DNA from: Mucilaginibacter pedocola
Lineage (GTDB): Bacteria > Bacteroidota > Bacteroidia > Sphingobacteriales > Sphingobacteriaceae
Assembly: GCF_002013915.1 (NCBI RefSeq)
Contig: NZ_MBTF01000037.1
Location: 62,001 to 126,000, forward strand
Direction of reading: 5' to 3'
DNA length: 64,000 nucleotides
The notes under the pieces are model-generated. The model searched no databases. It saw only the letters and a program-made list of their open reading frames with translations, and was not told where the DNA came from. The translations under genes and the position numbers were made by a program. Shown here piece after piece: positions 6,614-15,619 of the stretch (the first letter of the stretch is position 1; the number at the start of each line of letters is the position of its first letter).

Positions 6614-8446
6614 GTGGATAATTTTATTGTTTCGGCACGCAAATACCGCCCGGCTACTTTCGAAACCGTTGTTGGCCAGCAGCATATCACCAATACGCTG
6701 AAGAACGCCATCAAAAATAATCAGCTGGCGCAGGCATTTTTGTTCTGCGGGCCGCGTGGCGTGGGCAAAACTACCTGTGCGCGTATCCTGGCCAAAACCA
6801 TAAACTGCACCAATTTGCAGCCCAATGGCGAGGCCTGCGGCGAATGCGATAGCTGCCGCGCTTTCCAAAACGGTAACTCCTTTAATGTTCATGAACTGGA
6901 TGCGGCATCAAACAACTCGGTTGATGATATCCGCAGCCTGATAGAGCAGGTTCGCATACCGCCCCAAGCTGCCCGTTACAAGGTTTATATTATAGATGAG
7001 GTGCACATGCTGTCGCAGGCGGCCTTTAACGCCTTCCTGAAAACGCTGGAAGAACCACCTAACTACGCTATATTTATATTAGCTACTACTGAGAAGCATA
7101 AGATACTGCCCACCATCCTGTCGCGATGCCAGATATTCGATTTCAACCGCATCAGGGTAGAGGATATGGCCGGGCATTTGGCCAATATTGCTACTAAAGA
7201 AAGCATCAAATACGAGAACGACGGCTTGCACATCATCGCCCAAAAGGCAGATGGTGGTTTAAGGGACGCCCTCTCCATGTTCGACCAGATCGTTAGCTTT
7301 AGCGGTGCCAATGTTACCTACCGCGCGGTAATCGATAACCTTAACATACTCGATTACGATTACTACTTCAGTATAACAGATAAACTATTGGGCGAAGACA
7401 ATGCCCAAACATTGTTGCTGTTCGATGAGATATTATCGAAAGGTTTTGATGGCGCACATTTCATCTCGGGCCTGTCGGAGCATTTCCGCAATTTGTTGGT
7501 GGGCAAGGATACCGCCACCATTAAATTGCTTGAGGTGAGCGAAACCATTAAGGCGCGTTACCTGCAGCAATCGCAGGCGGCATCAACATCGTTCCTGCTA
7601 TCGGCCATGAATATTGCCAACCAGTGCGATATTGCCTATAAGCAAAGCAAAAACCAGCGTTTGCAGGTAGAACTGGCGCTGTTGAAGATGTGCCATTTGC
7701 TCTCGGTTTTTAACTTGGCCACCGCGCCAATGCCACAAACAACAGCAGCTGCCCCGCAAGGGGAGTTAAAAAAAAAACCTGATACAGTAGCACCGGCACC
7801 AATTCAGGCACCCGTAGCGCCCGTTGAAACGCCCGTTGTGCCCAATAATGCGCCGCAAACTTATAACCGCTCTACCCCCTCGTTAACGCCCCCACCGGTG
7901 ACGGCCACGCCCTCTATAGCGCCGCCGGCAGAAGCCGAAAAACCTAAGGTGTCGTTTACAGCCAATGTACATGCCGGGGTAACATCGGTAAAAATTCCCA
8001 GCCTGAAAGATTTAGGTAAACAGGTGGAAGAGGCATTAGCGGTAGAAGATGATCCTTACTTAAAAGGTACCGACAAGGAGCCCTTCAGCTACGATGAGTT
8101 TTTGCAATTGTGGACCGACCACGGCATGAAACTTAAAGCCGAAGGCAAGCCCGCCGGTGTTTACACCCTTTTTACGTCGGTAACGCCACGCGTAGTAAGC
8201 CCCGAGGTGTTCGAGATAACGGTATCAAACAGGGTACAGGAAAAAGACTTCCGCGACGAGCGCCCCAATGTGCTCAACTTTCTGCGTACCAGTTTAAAGA
8301 ATTTTAGCGTAGAGGTAAATGCTAAGGTAGAGGAGAGTACGGTAGTGCGTAAGCCTTATACCTCGCTGGAGAAATTCCAGCATATGGCGGCTAAGAACCC
8401 GCAGCTAATAGATCTGAAGAATAAGTTTAATTTGGATTTTGATTAG
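6614..8446 (+). CDS. dnaX: DNA polymerase III gamma/tau subunit
   Basis: This is the clamp-loader ATPase of the replisome, 610 residues as tau. It begins at a GTG (6614), the only start consistent with the conserved N-terminus NFIVSARKYRPATF. Walker A is GPRGVGKT (46-53). The zinc module uses Cys65, 75, 78 and 81. Walker B is IIDEVHML (126-133), and SRC sensor residues lie in LPTILSRCQIFDF. Domains I-III end near residue 375. A Pro/Ala-rich linker (about 378-460) and a C-terminal domain for polymerase and helicase contact follow. A run of ten A bases sits at the start of the linker and probably yields a shorter gamma form. Confidence 0.96.
   Translation: MDNFIVSARKYRPATFETVVGQQHITNTLKNAIKNNQLAQAFLFCGPRGVGKTTCARILAKTINCTNLQPNGEACGECDSCRAFQNGNSFNVHELDAASNNSVDDIRSLIEQVRIPPQAARYKVYIIDEVHMLSQAAFNAFLKTLEEPPNYAIFILATTEKHKILPTILSRCQIFDFNRIRVEDMAGHLANIATKESIKYENDGLHIIAQKADGGLRDALSMFDQIVSFSGANVTYRAVIDNLNILDYDYYFSITDKLLGEDNAQTLLLFDEILSKGFDGAHFISGLSEHFRNLLVGKDTATIKLLEVSETIKARYLQQSQAASTSFLLSAMNIANQCDIAYKQSKNQRLQVELALLKMCHLLSVFNLATAPMPQTTAAAPQGELKKKPDTVAPAPIQAPVAPVETPVVPNNAPQTYNRSTPSLTPPPVTATPSIAPPAEAEKPKVSFTANVHAGVTSVKIPSLKDLGKQVEEALAVEDDPYLKGTDKEPFSYDEFLQLWTDHGMKLKAEGKPAGVYTLFTSVTPRVVSPEVFEITVSNRVQEKDFRDERPNVLNFLRTSLKNFSVEVNAKVEESTVVRKPYTSLEKFQHMAAKNPQLIDLKNKFNLDFD
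7760..7790 (+). promoter_or_regulatory. Candidate programmed frameshift/slippage site in dnaX
   Basis: Ten consecutive A bases at 7768-7777 encode the end of Leu-Lys-Lys-Lys (codons 385-388). AAGGGGAG immediately upstream (7758-7765) resembles a Shine-Dalgarno stimulator. A -1 shift meets TGA at 7780-7782, giving about 389 residues. A +1 shift meets TAG at 7788-7790. Both truncations would end just after the ATPase domains. Confidence 0.6.
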
Positions 8447-8458
8447 TGAACTGGCTAT

Positions 8459-8638
8459 TTAACCACAGAGGGCACGGAGCTTTACACAGAGGTTCACAGA
8501 GCTTGGTTTTGGGCTACTATTTTCACATATGTGCGTAGCATCGCAAAGCGAAAATAGCCAATTTGAAAACTCTTAATTAGCTTGCAAAGCTCTCTGCGTA
8601 CCTCTGCGTTTTTCTCTCTGTGTTCTCTGCGGTTAAAT
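8459..8638. repeat. Large imperfect inverted repeat
   Basis: The left arm (8459-8503, starting TTAACCACAGAGGGCACGGAG) and right arm (8589-8638, ending CTCTGCGGTTAAATAA) are imperfectly complementary. The centre holds a second hairpin (GGCTACTATTTTC near 8512 with GAAAATAGCC near 8550). It has no coding capacity. It has the look of a dispersed intergenic palindromic element and covers most of the gap between dnaX and the next gene. Confidence 0.65.
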
Positions 8639-8690
8639 AACCACTAACAAAAAAGGGACGACATTGGCTGCCCTCCCTTCAAACAAGTTT

Positions 8691-9116
8691 TTATCTGTTA
8701 AACCCCTTCGGTATATCATTTTTAGGATACCCTTCCTCATCCAAATCATCTCGATCATCCTCGGGTGTGTGGGCAAGCTTTTCATCCAGCGGGTTGAGTT
8801 CTACAATTTTACCGCTATCGATGTGCATCCCTAACGATTCCGCATCCGTTTCCAGCGAACGCTCTTCGTCGTACTCGCCTTTTACATCGTAGGGGTTGGC
8901 CTCGTCGTAAGTAGAATTGATGTCTTCGCCGTTTTTTACTGTGGTATCGTAAGGGTCGGGGTGGTCGTAGTCCGGGTCGTCGCCTTTTACATCGTATTCA
9001 AAGCTGTCTTCAGCTTCGTTAAAATTCAGGTCGTCGCTGTCGGCAGTATCTTCTGCACTGTTCTCCAGGTCGTCTTCCCTGTATTCGGGGTCTGTTTTTT
9101 CGTTCTCGGGTGCCAT
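8691..9116 (-). CDS. Acidic, probably disordered hypothetical protein
   Basis: This 141-residue cytoplasmic protein is dominated by Asp and Glu. A short motif recurs: YDVKGDDPDYDHPDPYD, then YDEANPYDVKGEYDEE, so NPYDVKG/EYDVKG appears twice. The C-terminal part (ESLGMHIDSGKIVELNPLDE and DEEGYPKNDIPKGFNR) is more ordered-looking and is probably the conserved region. It has no signal peptide or known domain. The start MAPENEK is the first ATG of the frame. It is the second very acidic small protein in this part of the window, but the two do not look homologous. Confidence 0.55.
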   Translation of the reverse strand: MAPENEKTDPEYREDDLENSAEDTADSDDLNFNEAEDSFEYDVKGDDPDYDHPDPYDTTVKNGEDINSTYDEANPYDVKGEYDEERSLETDAESLGMHIDSGKIVELNPLDEKLAHTPEDDRDDLDEEGYPKNDIPKGFNR

Positions 9117-9183
9117 AGGTTTTCAATTTGTATACTATAAATATACATTAAAAACCCTGCCAATGTTTTTGGCTCAATAGTAA

Positions 9184-9906
9184 TTAATAGTGTATCTGTT
9201 TACGGTACGAAGTAACACCCCCCAAAGCAAACTTAAGTGTAATGTTGTACTGCATCAGGTTGTCTTTGCTTTTGCCGGCAGTAAAACCATCCATGTTATC
9301 GTCGAAATCGCGGTTCATTTGCGCGCCAATATCAACTTTGAACGATGGTTCGTTGTAGCGGTTGAAAAGTTTAAACTCATAACCTATCCTCATCGGCAAA
9401 AACAACTCGTTGCTTTTATTGAGGCCGTCAGTATAATAGCCCGGTGTAACCTGAGATTCGCGCTGGATGTTGCCATCCCTTATATCGTTCATGATATAGC
9501 CAAGCCCTGCCGAAATGTAGAAGTTCTTGATCACGTTCATGAATTGGCTACGCGAATAATCTATCAGTTCGCCCGCCTGTAGCTGGCCCCTGAATACAAG
9601 CGCAGTGTAATTATTTTTAAAGTACCTACCCGATCTTGATAATACGTGCCCGCCTTCTAAAACACCCACCTGCACTTCGGCTACGTAATTAACAAAAGGT
9701 GTGTGGTTATAAGTGAAGTTTACGTTGGTAGAGAAAGTGTTTTTTATCAGTTCGGCATCGCCATATACACGGTTAATGTTGCCGCCAATACCAAAATCGT
9801 ACTGGGCGTAATCGTAACCTATTTGGGCATTGGCAAAAAAAGCAACCGAGGTTAGCAGTAGGGTAAGTAATGTTGTTTTAAAAAGCAACTTTGTCATAAA
9901 TTTCAT
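9184..9906 (-). CDS. Outer-membrane beta-barrel protein
   Basis: This 240-residue protein has a signal peptide (MKFMTKLLFKTTLLTLLLTS, ending FFANAQ). The body alternates hydrophobic and polar residues in amphipathic strands (NVNFTYNHTPFVNYVAEVQVG, YISAGLGYIMND, MRIGYEFKLFNRYNEPSFKVDIGAQM, YNITLKFALGG), as expected for an eight- to ten-stranded barrel. It does not end in an aromatic residue preceded by a strand in the classical way but finishes KQIHY. The start could be Met1 or Met4. Cargo or function is unknown. It is monocistronic, with a roughly 290-bp AT-rich gap upstream. Confidence 0.7.
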   Translation of the reverse strand: MKFMTKLLFKTTLLTLLLTSVAFFANAQIGYDYAQYDFGIGGNINRVYGDAELIKNTFSTNVNFTYNHTPFVNYVAEVQVGVLEGGHVLSRSGRYFKNNYTALVFRGQLQAGELIDYSRSQFMNVIKNFYISAGLGYIMNDIRDGNIQRESQVTPGYYTDGLNKSNELFLPMRIGYEFKLFNRYNEPSFKVDIGAQMNRDFDDNMDGFTAGKSKDNLMQYNITLKFALGGVTSYRKQIHY

Positions 9907-10196
9907 TTAGCAATGCCTTGCTAAAGGGGCTTAAGTTTTAATTTTTTAAGAGCTGTATTTGTAAGTTTAAAAGCTATACAACTCTTAAATTCAAATGCGG
10001 GGTTAAATTACACTATTTATTTTATTGTTTAATTATCAAATAAGCGAATTTTTGTGTGTAAGGTTTGTAAACATTATAAGTGTTACAGCATTTTAACGCG
10101 GTTTTTTGAAAATTATGTCGATACTGTGAAAATTTACAAATAAAATTTTATGTAAGTTTGAAACCGTTAAAACAACAAAATAACCCATAATAAGGT
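9907..10196. promoter_or_regulatory. AT-rich divergent promoter region with -7 box for icd
   Basis: This 290-bp gap lies between the divergent barrel gene and icd. TAAGTTTG at 10153-10160 matches the Bacteroidota TAnnTTTG -7 element and would start transcription near 10167, 30 nt before icd. No clear TTTG is seen at the right distance upstream. I see no hairpin or ORF in the rest. Confidence 0.45.
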
Positions 10197-11426
10197 ATGT
10201 CAAAAATTAAAGTAGAAAACCCGGTAGTTGAACTGGATGGCGACGAAATGACGCGCATCATTTGGAAATTTATTAAAGATAAATTGATTATCCCTTATCT
10301 TGACCTGGATATAAAATACTACGACCTTGGTATTGAATACCGCGACCAAACCGACGACCAGGTAACTGTTGACGCTGCCAACGCTATTAAACAATACGGC
10401 GTAGGTATAAAATGCGCTACCATTACCCCCGACGAAGAGCGTGTGAAAGAGTTTGGCCTGAAACAAATGTGGAAATCGCCAAACGGTACTATCCGTAATA
10501 TATTAGATGGTACAGTTTTCCGCGAGCCAATTGTAATGAGCAATGTACCGCGTTTAGTACCAAACTGGACTGCCCCTATATGCATTGGCCGCCACGCATT
10601 TGGCGACCAGTACCGCGCTACCGACTTTGTAACCAAAGGTAAAGGTAAACTTACCGTTAAATTCACTCCCGAAGATGGCGGCCCTGAGCAATCATTTGAA
10701 GTATTTAACTTTAAAGGCGATGGCGTGGCTTTAACCATGTACAACACCGACGAATCTATCAAAGGCTTTGCTCACGCTTGCTTTAACCAGGCGCTGATGA
10801 AAGGCTGGCCTTTATACTTATCTACAAAAAACACCATCCTGAAAAAATACGATGGCCGTTTTAAAGATATTTTCGAAGAGATTTACCAAAACGATTACAA
10901 AACCAAATTTGCTGAAGCAGGCATTACTTACGAGCACCGTTTGATTGACGACATGGTTGCATCGGCCCTTAAATGGAACGGTAACTTTGTTTGGGCTTGT
11001 AAAAACTACGATGGCGACGTACAATCTGATACCGTTGCACAAGGTTTTGGCTCATTAGGTTTAATGACCTCTACACTGGTTACTCCTGATGGCACCGTAA
11101 TGGAAGCCGAAGCTGCACACGGTACCGTAACCCGCCACTACCGCGAGCACCAGGCCGGCCGCCCAACTTCAACTAACCCAATTGCATCTATTTTTGCATG
11201 GACCCGTGGTTTAGAGTTCCGCGGTATATTGGATGGTAACCAGGAGTTGATCGATTTCTGCAAAGCTTTAGAAGCTGTTTGTATAGAAACGGTAGAAAGC
11301 GGCAAAATGACCAAAGATTTGGCCATCACCATAAAACCAAAGGTAGAACACGGTACCGATTACCTGTACACCGAAGAGTTTTTGGAAGCAATTGACGAAA
11401 ACCTGAAAGCAAAATTGGCTAAGTAA
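10197..11426 (+). CDS. icd: NADP-dependent isocitrate dehydrogenase
   Basis: This 409-residue TCA-cycle enzyme oxidatively decarboxylates isocitrate to 2-oxoglutarate. It belongs to the dimeric eukaryote-like NADP class rather than the E. coli Icd class, as shown by its opening VVELDGDEMTRIIW, KCATITPDEERVKEF, and the substrate-binding KSPNGTIRNILDGTVFREPI. The metal-binding region is LIDDMVASALKWNG. The cofactor region (AEAAHGTVTRHYREHQAGRPTSTNPIAS) includes the His-Gly-Thr-Val and Arg residues typical of NADP preference. It is monocistronic: own promoter, own terminator. Confidence 0.95.
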   Translation: MSKIKVENPVVELDGDEMTRIIWKFIKDKLIIPYLDLDIKYYDLGIEYRDQTDDQVTVDAANAIKQYGVGIKCATITPDEERVKEFGLKQMWKSPNGTIRNILDGTVFREPIVMSNVPRLVPNWTAPICIGRHAFGDQYRATDFVTKGKGKLTVKFTPEDGGPEQSFEVFNFKGDGVALTMYNTDESIKGFAHACFNQALMKGWPLYLSTKNTILKKYDGRFKDIFEEIYQNDYKTKFAEAGITYEHRLIDDMVASALKWNGNFVWACKNYDGDVQSDTVAQGFGSLGLMTSTLVTPDGTVMEAEAAHGTVTRHYREHQAGRPTSTNPIASIFAWTRGLEFRGILDGNQELIDFCKALEAVCIETVESGKMTKDLAITIKPKVEHGTDYLYTEEFLEAIDENLKAKLAK

Positions 11427-11450
11427 TTAGCAGCTTTTAATATTTAGAGA

Positions 11451-11481
11451 GCCCGTACTTGTGAAGAGGACGGGCTTTTTT
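11451..11481 (+). terminator. Intrinsic terminator of icd
   Basis: GCCCGT (11451-11456) pairs with ACGGGC (11470-11475), followed by six T (11476-11481). It lies 25 nt after the icd stop. Confidence 0.85.
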
Positions 11482-11494
11482 GTTGAGATGATTT

Positions 11495-12040
11495 TTATTT
11501 ATTGACTGATAATTTTTCCATGCAGACCGCGGAAACTTTTGTAAGCACGCCTGCCGGGAATGGTAGCATAACAGAATCCGGGTATATCTTTTTAAGTTCA
11601 GTGATGAAACAATCGCATGCCTTATTTTTTTCTGCTAAATCACCGCCTTCATTATTTGATAAAATAGCCTCACGGAACATTGTTTCCATTTCTTTGGTCC
11701 AGGGCCTAAGCGTTGGCGTAAGTCCAGTTTCGCCCGCTATGGCCTCCTTTGCGTGCGCAAAGCCATAATCCACGCCAATTTTTCGTGCCAAACGAGTAAG
11801 GCTATCTTGCGGTATCGATTCTAAACCATTCGGTAGTTCGGTTTTCAATCTCGTTATCATATAGTCAATAAGGTCTGCCCTTTTGGTATCATCCGGTAAA
11901 AGGGCTTTCATATCCCCGTCAAGCTGATAGCGCCATTTTTGCTCATAGGTATCTGTCCATACGGTTGTTTGTTTTGATTTTGGTGAAGTGCATGAAAAAA
12001 GGCAGGCAGAAAGAAGAGTTATAATAAATACGTTTTTCAT
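11495..12040 (-). CDS. Small lipoprotein, unknown function
   Basis: This 181-residue protein has a lipobox ACLFSC (cysteine about residue 17). The mature part is helical and charged. It contains a conserved-looking CDCFITELKKIYPDSVMLPF segment near residue 142-162 and another cysteine (VCMEKL) near the C-terminus. Paired cysteines in a helical periplasmic lipoprotein recall the secreted protein at 4603-5259, but the sequences are not clearly alike. It converges with icd and is divergent from manA. No family recognised. Confidence 0.65.
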   Translation of the reverse strand: MKNVFIITLLSACLFSCTSPKSKQTTVWTDTYEQKWRYQLDGDMKALLPDDTKRADLIDYMITRLKTELPNGLESIPQDSLTRLARKIGVDYGFAHAKEAIAGETGLTPTLRPWTKEMETMFREAILSNNEGGDLAEKNKACDCFITELKKIYPDSVMLPFPAGVLTKVSAVCMEKLSVNK

Positions 12041-12183
12041 GTGTTAAGGTTGGCAACGTTGTATCGCACTAAGATAAATTAAACCTTGGTTTGTTTTCGA
12101 GCCAATACAATTTTAACAAAACCTTATTCCCCGCGTCGGCAAATTCCCTAACTTAGCCGCATTAACTCAAAGTATATACTACT

Positions 12184-13164
12184 ATGTCAGCATTATATCC
12201 GCTAAAATTTAAAACCATCTATAAAGACAAAATTTGGGGTGGCCACAAAATAGAGACCTATTTACATAAAGATATTGGCGATCTGCCAAACTGCGGCGAA
12301 ACCTGGGAAATATCGGGCGTAAAGTCGGATGTTTCTGTGGTGGATAGCGGCGAACTAAAAGGCCAGTCCCTTGCCGATTTGCTGGAGAAATTCCAGGGGG
12401 AATTAGTGGGGGAAAAGGTTTATGCACACTTCGGCAATATTTTCCCGCTGTTGGTGAAATTTATTGACGCTAACGACGACCTGAGCGTACAGGTACACCC
12501 CGATGATAAACTGGCTAAAGAACGCCACAACTCTTTCGGCAAAACCGAAATGTGGTATGTGATAGAAGCCGACCCGGGCAGCACGCTGATCACCGGTTTT
12601 AACCGCGAAATGACCGAGCAGGAATATGTAGATGCGCTGAACAGCGGCCACATTATGGATATCCTGAACAAAGAGGATGTTACTGCGGGTGATGTTTACT
12701 TTTTACCGGCCGGCCGCGTGCATACCATCGGCAAAGGCTTGCTGATAGCCGAAATACAGCAAACATCGGATATCACCTACCGTATATACGATTTTGACCG
12801 TGTTGACGATAAAGGCAACAAACGCGAACTGCACACCGAAGAAGCGTTGGCAGCTATCGACTACAAACACTACGACGAATACAAAACTCTTTATACTCCG
12901 GTGAAAGATGAAACCGTGCACGTAGTAACCTGCCCATACTTCACCAACAATATTTTAGACTTTACCCACGGTACCGAAAAGGATTATTCTGCTTTAGATT
13001 CCTTTGTGATACACGTGTGCGTGGCCGGCGAGTACACCATTACACACAACGGCGCTGCATACCCTGTTAAAATGGGCGAGTGCATACTGCTGCCAAAAAC
13101 CATCGATAAAGTGGAACTAACCACCACATCGGGTTTCAAAATACTGGAAAGCTATATTGAATAG
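12184..13164 (+). CDS. manA: Mannose-6-phosphate isomerase, class I
   Basis: This 326-residue enzyme interconverts mannose 6-phosphate and fructose 6-phosphate. It has the compact cupin form typical of Bacteroidota and Firmicutes. PLKFKTIYKDKIWGG opens the protein. GETWEISG and LSVQVHPDD (about 98-106) supply zinc ligands, and KTEMWYVIEA and PAGRVHTIGKGLLIAEIQQTSDITYRIYD complete the catalytic cupin. The C-terminal cupin half ends at KILESYIE. The product could feed mannose released by the GH92 and GH2 enzymes further along, but it is also needed for sugar-nucleotide synthesis. Confidence 0.95.
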   Translation: MSALYPLKFKTIYKDKIWGGHKIETYLHKDIGDLPNCGETWEISGVKSDVSVVDSGELKGQSLADLLEKFQGELVGEKVYAHFGNIFPLLVKFIDANDDLSVQVHPDDKLAKERHNSFGKTEMWYVIEADPGSTLITGFNREMTEQEYVDALNSGHIMDILNKEDVTAGDVYFLPAGRVHTIGKGLLIAEIQQTSDITYRIYDFDRVDDKGNKRELHTEEALAAIDYKHYDEYKTLYTPVKDETVHVVTCPYFTNNILDFTHGTEKDYSALDSFVIHVCVAGEYTITHNGAAYPVKMGECILLPKTIDKVELTTTSGFKILESYIE

Positions 13165-13188
13165 GTATTGTTAAAATAAAAAAACAGA

Positions 13189-13220
13189 AGGGGCGTGGGG
13201 GACTGCGCCTCTCTTTTTTT
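13189..13220 (+). terminator. Intrinsic terminator of manA
   Basis: AGGGGCG (13189-13195) pairs with CGCCTCT (13206-13212, one G-U), then T7 at 13214-13220. It lies just before the convergent response regulator end. Confidence 0.75.
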
Positions 13221-13224
13221 GCGC

Positions 13225-13653
13225 TTAATTGGCGTTGCGCAAACCCGGTTGGTACGAATTAATGATATCTGCGATATAAGTTTCGCTGATAGGCTTTAAA
13301 ATATAATCCTCAATTACAGGATTTTTTTTTGCCCGGTTAATATCGTTTACGTCAACAGATGAACTGATGGCATAAAGTGAGACTTTTTTACCCATTTGGG
13401 ATTTTAATTCCTCAAAGTTGTGGGTAAATTCCCACCCATCCATTACGGGCATGTTAATGTCTACAAATATTACATCAGGCAGTTTATCGGCATACGAAGG
13501 GTCCTTCAGGTAGTCAATTGCCTCCTGTCCGTTGCTGAAGTTGAGTATCTCAGCAAAAACGCCCTTTATTTCCATAAACTTTTTGAAACCGTAGATGAAG
13601 ATATCATCATCGTCAATAATACACGCCGTCACCATTTTTCTCTCCGCACTCAT
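13225..13653 (-). CDS. Single-domain response regulator
   Basis: This 142-residue stand-alone receiver domain has an acidic pocket Asp14-Asp16 in ACIIDDDD, phosphoacceptor Asp65 in FVDINMP, the switch Ser/Thr in AISSS (about 96-100) and Lys120 in ILKPIS. It has no output domain, so it would pass its signal by protein contact, like CheY/Spo0F-type regulators common beside PAS kinases in this phylum. Met1 and Met7 are both possible starts. It follows the histidine kinase gene by 13 nt and is presumably its partner. Confidence 0.88.
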   Translation of the reverse strand: MSAERKMVTACIIDDDDIFIYGFKKFMEIKGVFAEILNFSNGQEAIDYLKDPSYADKLPDVIFVDINMPVMDGWEFTHNFEELKSQMGKKVSLYAISSSVDVNDINRAKKNPVIEDYILKPISETYIADIINSYQPGLRNAN

Positions 13654-13666
13654 TTTCTTGGTTGTT

Positions 13667-15148
13667 TTAGGTAAGCCTTACTGTAAATTTTGTGCCAACA
13701 TTTACGGTGCTATCTACAGCAATGCTTCCACCCAGGGCTTCTACCTGGTTGCGGGTAATAAACAGGCCTATGCCTTTAGCATCTTTGTTGTGGTGAAAAG
13801 TGCGGTACATGCCAAATAGCTGATCGCCATAGCGTTTCATATCTATGCCCACGCCATTATCTTCAAACACCAGGTATATGTGGTTATCGTCGCGGCGGGT
13901 GTAGCAGTTTATTATGGGGTTGCGGTCGGGGTGTTTGTATTTTATAGCGTTGGTAAGCAGGTTTTGGAAAATGCTCTCCAAATAAGCAGGGATATAGTTT
14001 ATATCGGCCACCTCATCAAAATCGGTAGTTATCTGCACATTAGCAGCATCTATATTGGTACGCAGCAAGGCCATTACATTATTAAACATAGCCTCAAAGT
14101 TCACCAGCTTACGCTCTTTGCCTATTTCTGACTGGATCTTCACGATCTCGTCCAAATGCCCCATAGTGGCGCTAAGGCTCTCGCTGATGGTTTTAATGTG
14201 CGAAAATATCTCTTCTTTATCTGCCTCGGCTTTGGTTTCCTCGAAAAGGTTCACCATAAATTTGAGGTTACCCGCGTGCGAGCGCAGGTTGTGCGATACA
14301 ATATAGGCGAAGTTTTGCAGGCGCTTGTTCTTATCATCCAGCAGGTTGATAGACGACTGCATGCTAAGGCCGTCGCGTTTAATGATGTCGATATCCTGGA
14401 AAATACCGCGCACGGTAACGCATCTGCCAAAATCATCAATAACGGGTATGCCCTTGGCTCTCACCCAAATAATATTGTTTTTGGCAGTTTTAAACTGTAC
14501 CTCCAAATCGTATGGTTTGCAATACTTTATGGCATCATCAACAGCTTTGGCAATGGTTTGGCGATAGGCCGGCTCAAAAAAGCTAATGGCTTCTTCAATA
14601 CTCAGTTTAATATCACCATAAAGTTCGAAGATATTGTACACCTCGCGCGACATGTTCAGCGTCATGCTGGCAATATCTATATCCCAACCACCAAGGCGGG
14701 CAATGCGCCCTGTTTCGCCGCATCGGAAATCGGCCTGCGCGGCTTTAACCTCGGCAATTTTGTACTGGTTAATATTGTTTAATACGCCATAAATAAAGCT
14801 GCCGTCGTCATCATCGTGCTTCAGTACCGAACTCTCAAACCATTGGTAGCCTTGTTGTTTGGTTAACAGCCTTATTTGCGCTACCGGAGCAGGCGCCGGG
14901 CCGGTATAGTGGGTGGCCTTTAAAAATGGTTGCTTATCCTGGTAGTAAAGTATGTTTTCGAAAAAGTTTTGGTACGAGCACTCTATCTCGCCGGGCTGGT
15001 AACCTAAAATGGCGTAGAAGCCTTTGCTCCATTTAGCGGTTTTAGTAATGGTATTATACTCCCAAACACCGGTATTAACGTTGTTTATTAAACGCGCAAG
15101 ATGAGCAGTGCTTTCGCCGGTAAAATCGTAACTATCAAAAAAACTCAT
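13667..15148 (-). CDS. PAS-domain histidine kinase
   Basis: This 493-residue kinase is read from the ATG at 15148 (MSFFDSYDF). The frame is open to 15202, but the added 18 residues lack support. There is no signal peptide or membrane helix, so sensing is cytoplasmic. Two PAS folds precede the kinase core: residues about 10-120 (GVWEYN, GYQPGEIE) and about 140-255 (GGWDIDIASM). The H-box is SHNLRSHAGN with His about 286. The N-box is NLLTNAIKYKHP, then EDNGVGID and GIGLFITRNQVEALGG for ATP binding. It forms an operon with the downstream receiver. Signal unknown. Confidence 0.9.
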   Translation of the reverse strand: MSFFDSYDFTGESTAHLARLINNVNTGVWEYNTITKTAKWSKGFYAILGYQPGEIECSYQNFFENILYYQDKQPFLKATHYTGPAPAPVAQIRLLTKQQGYQWFESSVLKHDDDDGSFIYGVLNNINQYKIAEVKAAQADFRCGETGRIARLGGWDIDIASMTLNMSREVYNIFELYGDIKLSIEEAISFFEPAYRQTIAKAVDDAIKYCKPYDLEVQFKTAKNNIIWVRAKGIPVIDDFGRCVTVRGIFQDIDIIKRDGLSMQSSINLLDDKNKRLQNFAYIVSHNLRSHAGNLKFMVNLFEETKAEADKEEIFSHIKTISESLSATMGHLDEIVKIQSEIGKERKLVNFEAMFNNVMALLRTNIDAANVQITTDFDEVADINYIPAYLESIFQNLLTNAIKYKHPDRNPIINCYTRRDDNHIYLVFEDNGVGIDMKRYGDQLFGMYRTFHHNKDAKGIGLFITRNQVEALGGSIAVDSTVNVGTKFTVRLT

Positions 15149-15619
15149 TGTCCTGCTCGTTCCTGTATATTTTATACCACTACTAAGTAATAAACATGCC
15201 AAAAAAACGCATTTTGCCTTATTACAACCTTCGGTTGTTGCATTTATGCTATTCGTGATGATTTGCCCGGCTTATTGTTGGGGATATTATTTTGTTACGA
15301 AAGTATCAAAGTAATTCCGCTTTATCAGCTTTATTTTTAGCAATTTATCATTTAATTTAAAAAGTACGTAAGAAGCTTATACGCAAAAGTTATATTATGG
15401 TTATAACTATTGTTAATTGTATTAATAGGTAATATTAGGTTGCAGAATAATTAACAATTGCCATTTAATAAACAGGTTTAAAAAGTAGAGTTACACTATG
15501 CCCGTAAACTTTTTACCACCGCGTACGCTTAGCATTTTTGTATCGTTTTTAAAAATGAGACTATAACGCGAAGTAGCCCATCAGGTAAGTTATATATTTA
15601 GCAGCACCAATTATTTTTC
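15149..15619. other. 471-bp AT-rich intergenic region between divergent genes
   Basis: It separates the histidine kinase (minus) from the GH5-like gene (plus). It is strongly AT-rich and holds no convincing ORF, hairpin or repeat. It presumably carries promoters for both directions, but I could not fit a full TTTG/TAnnTTTG pair. Confidence 0.4.

Noticed and set aside
7768..7777. Ten-A run as a sequencing error or dnaX pseudogene mutation
   Set aside because: The full frame is intact with exactly ten A, conserved motifs lie on both sides, and the site matches known dnaX frameshift positions, so a functional site is more likely.
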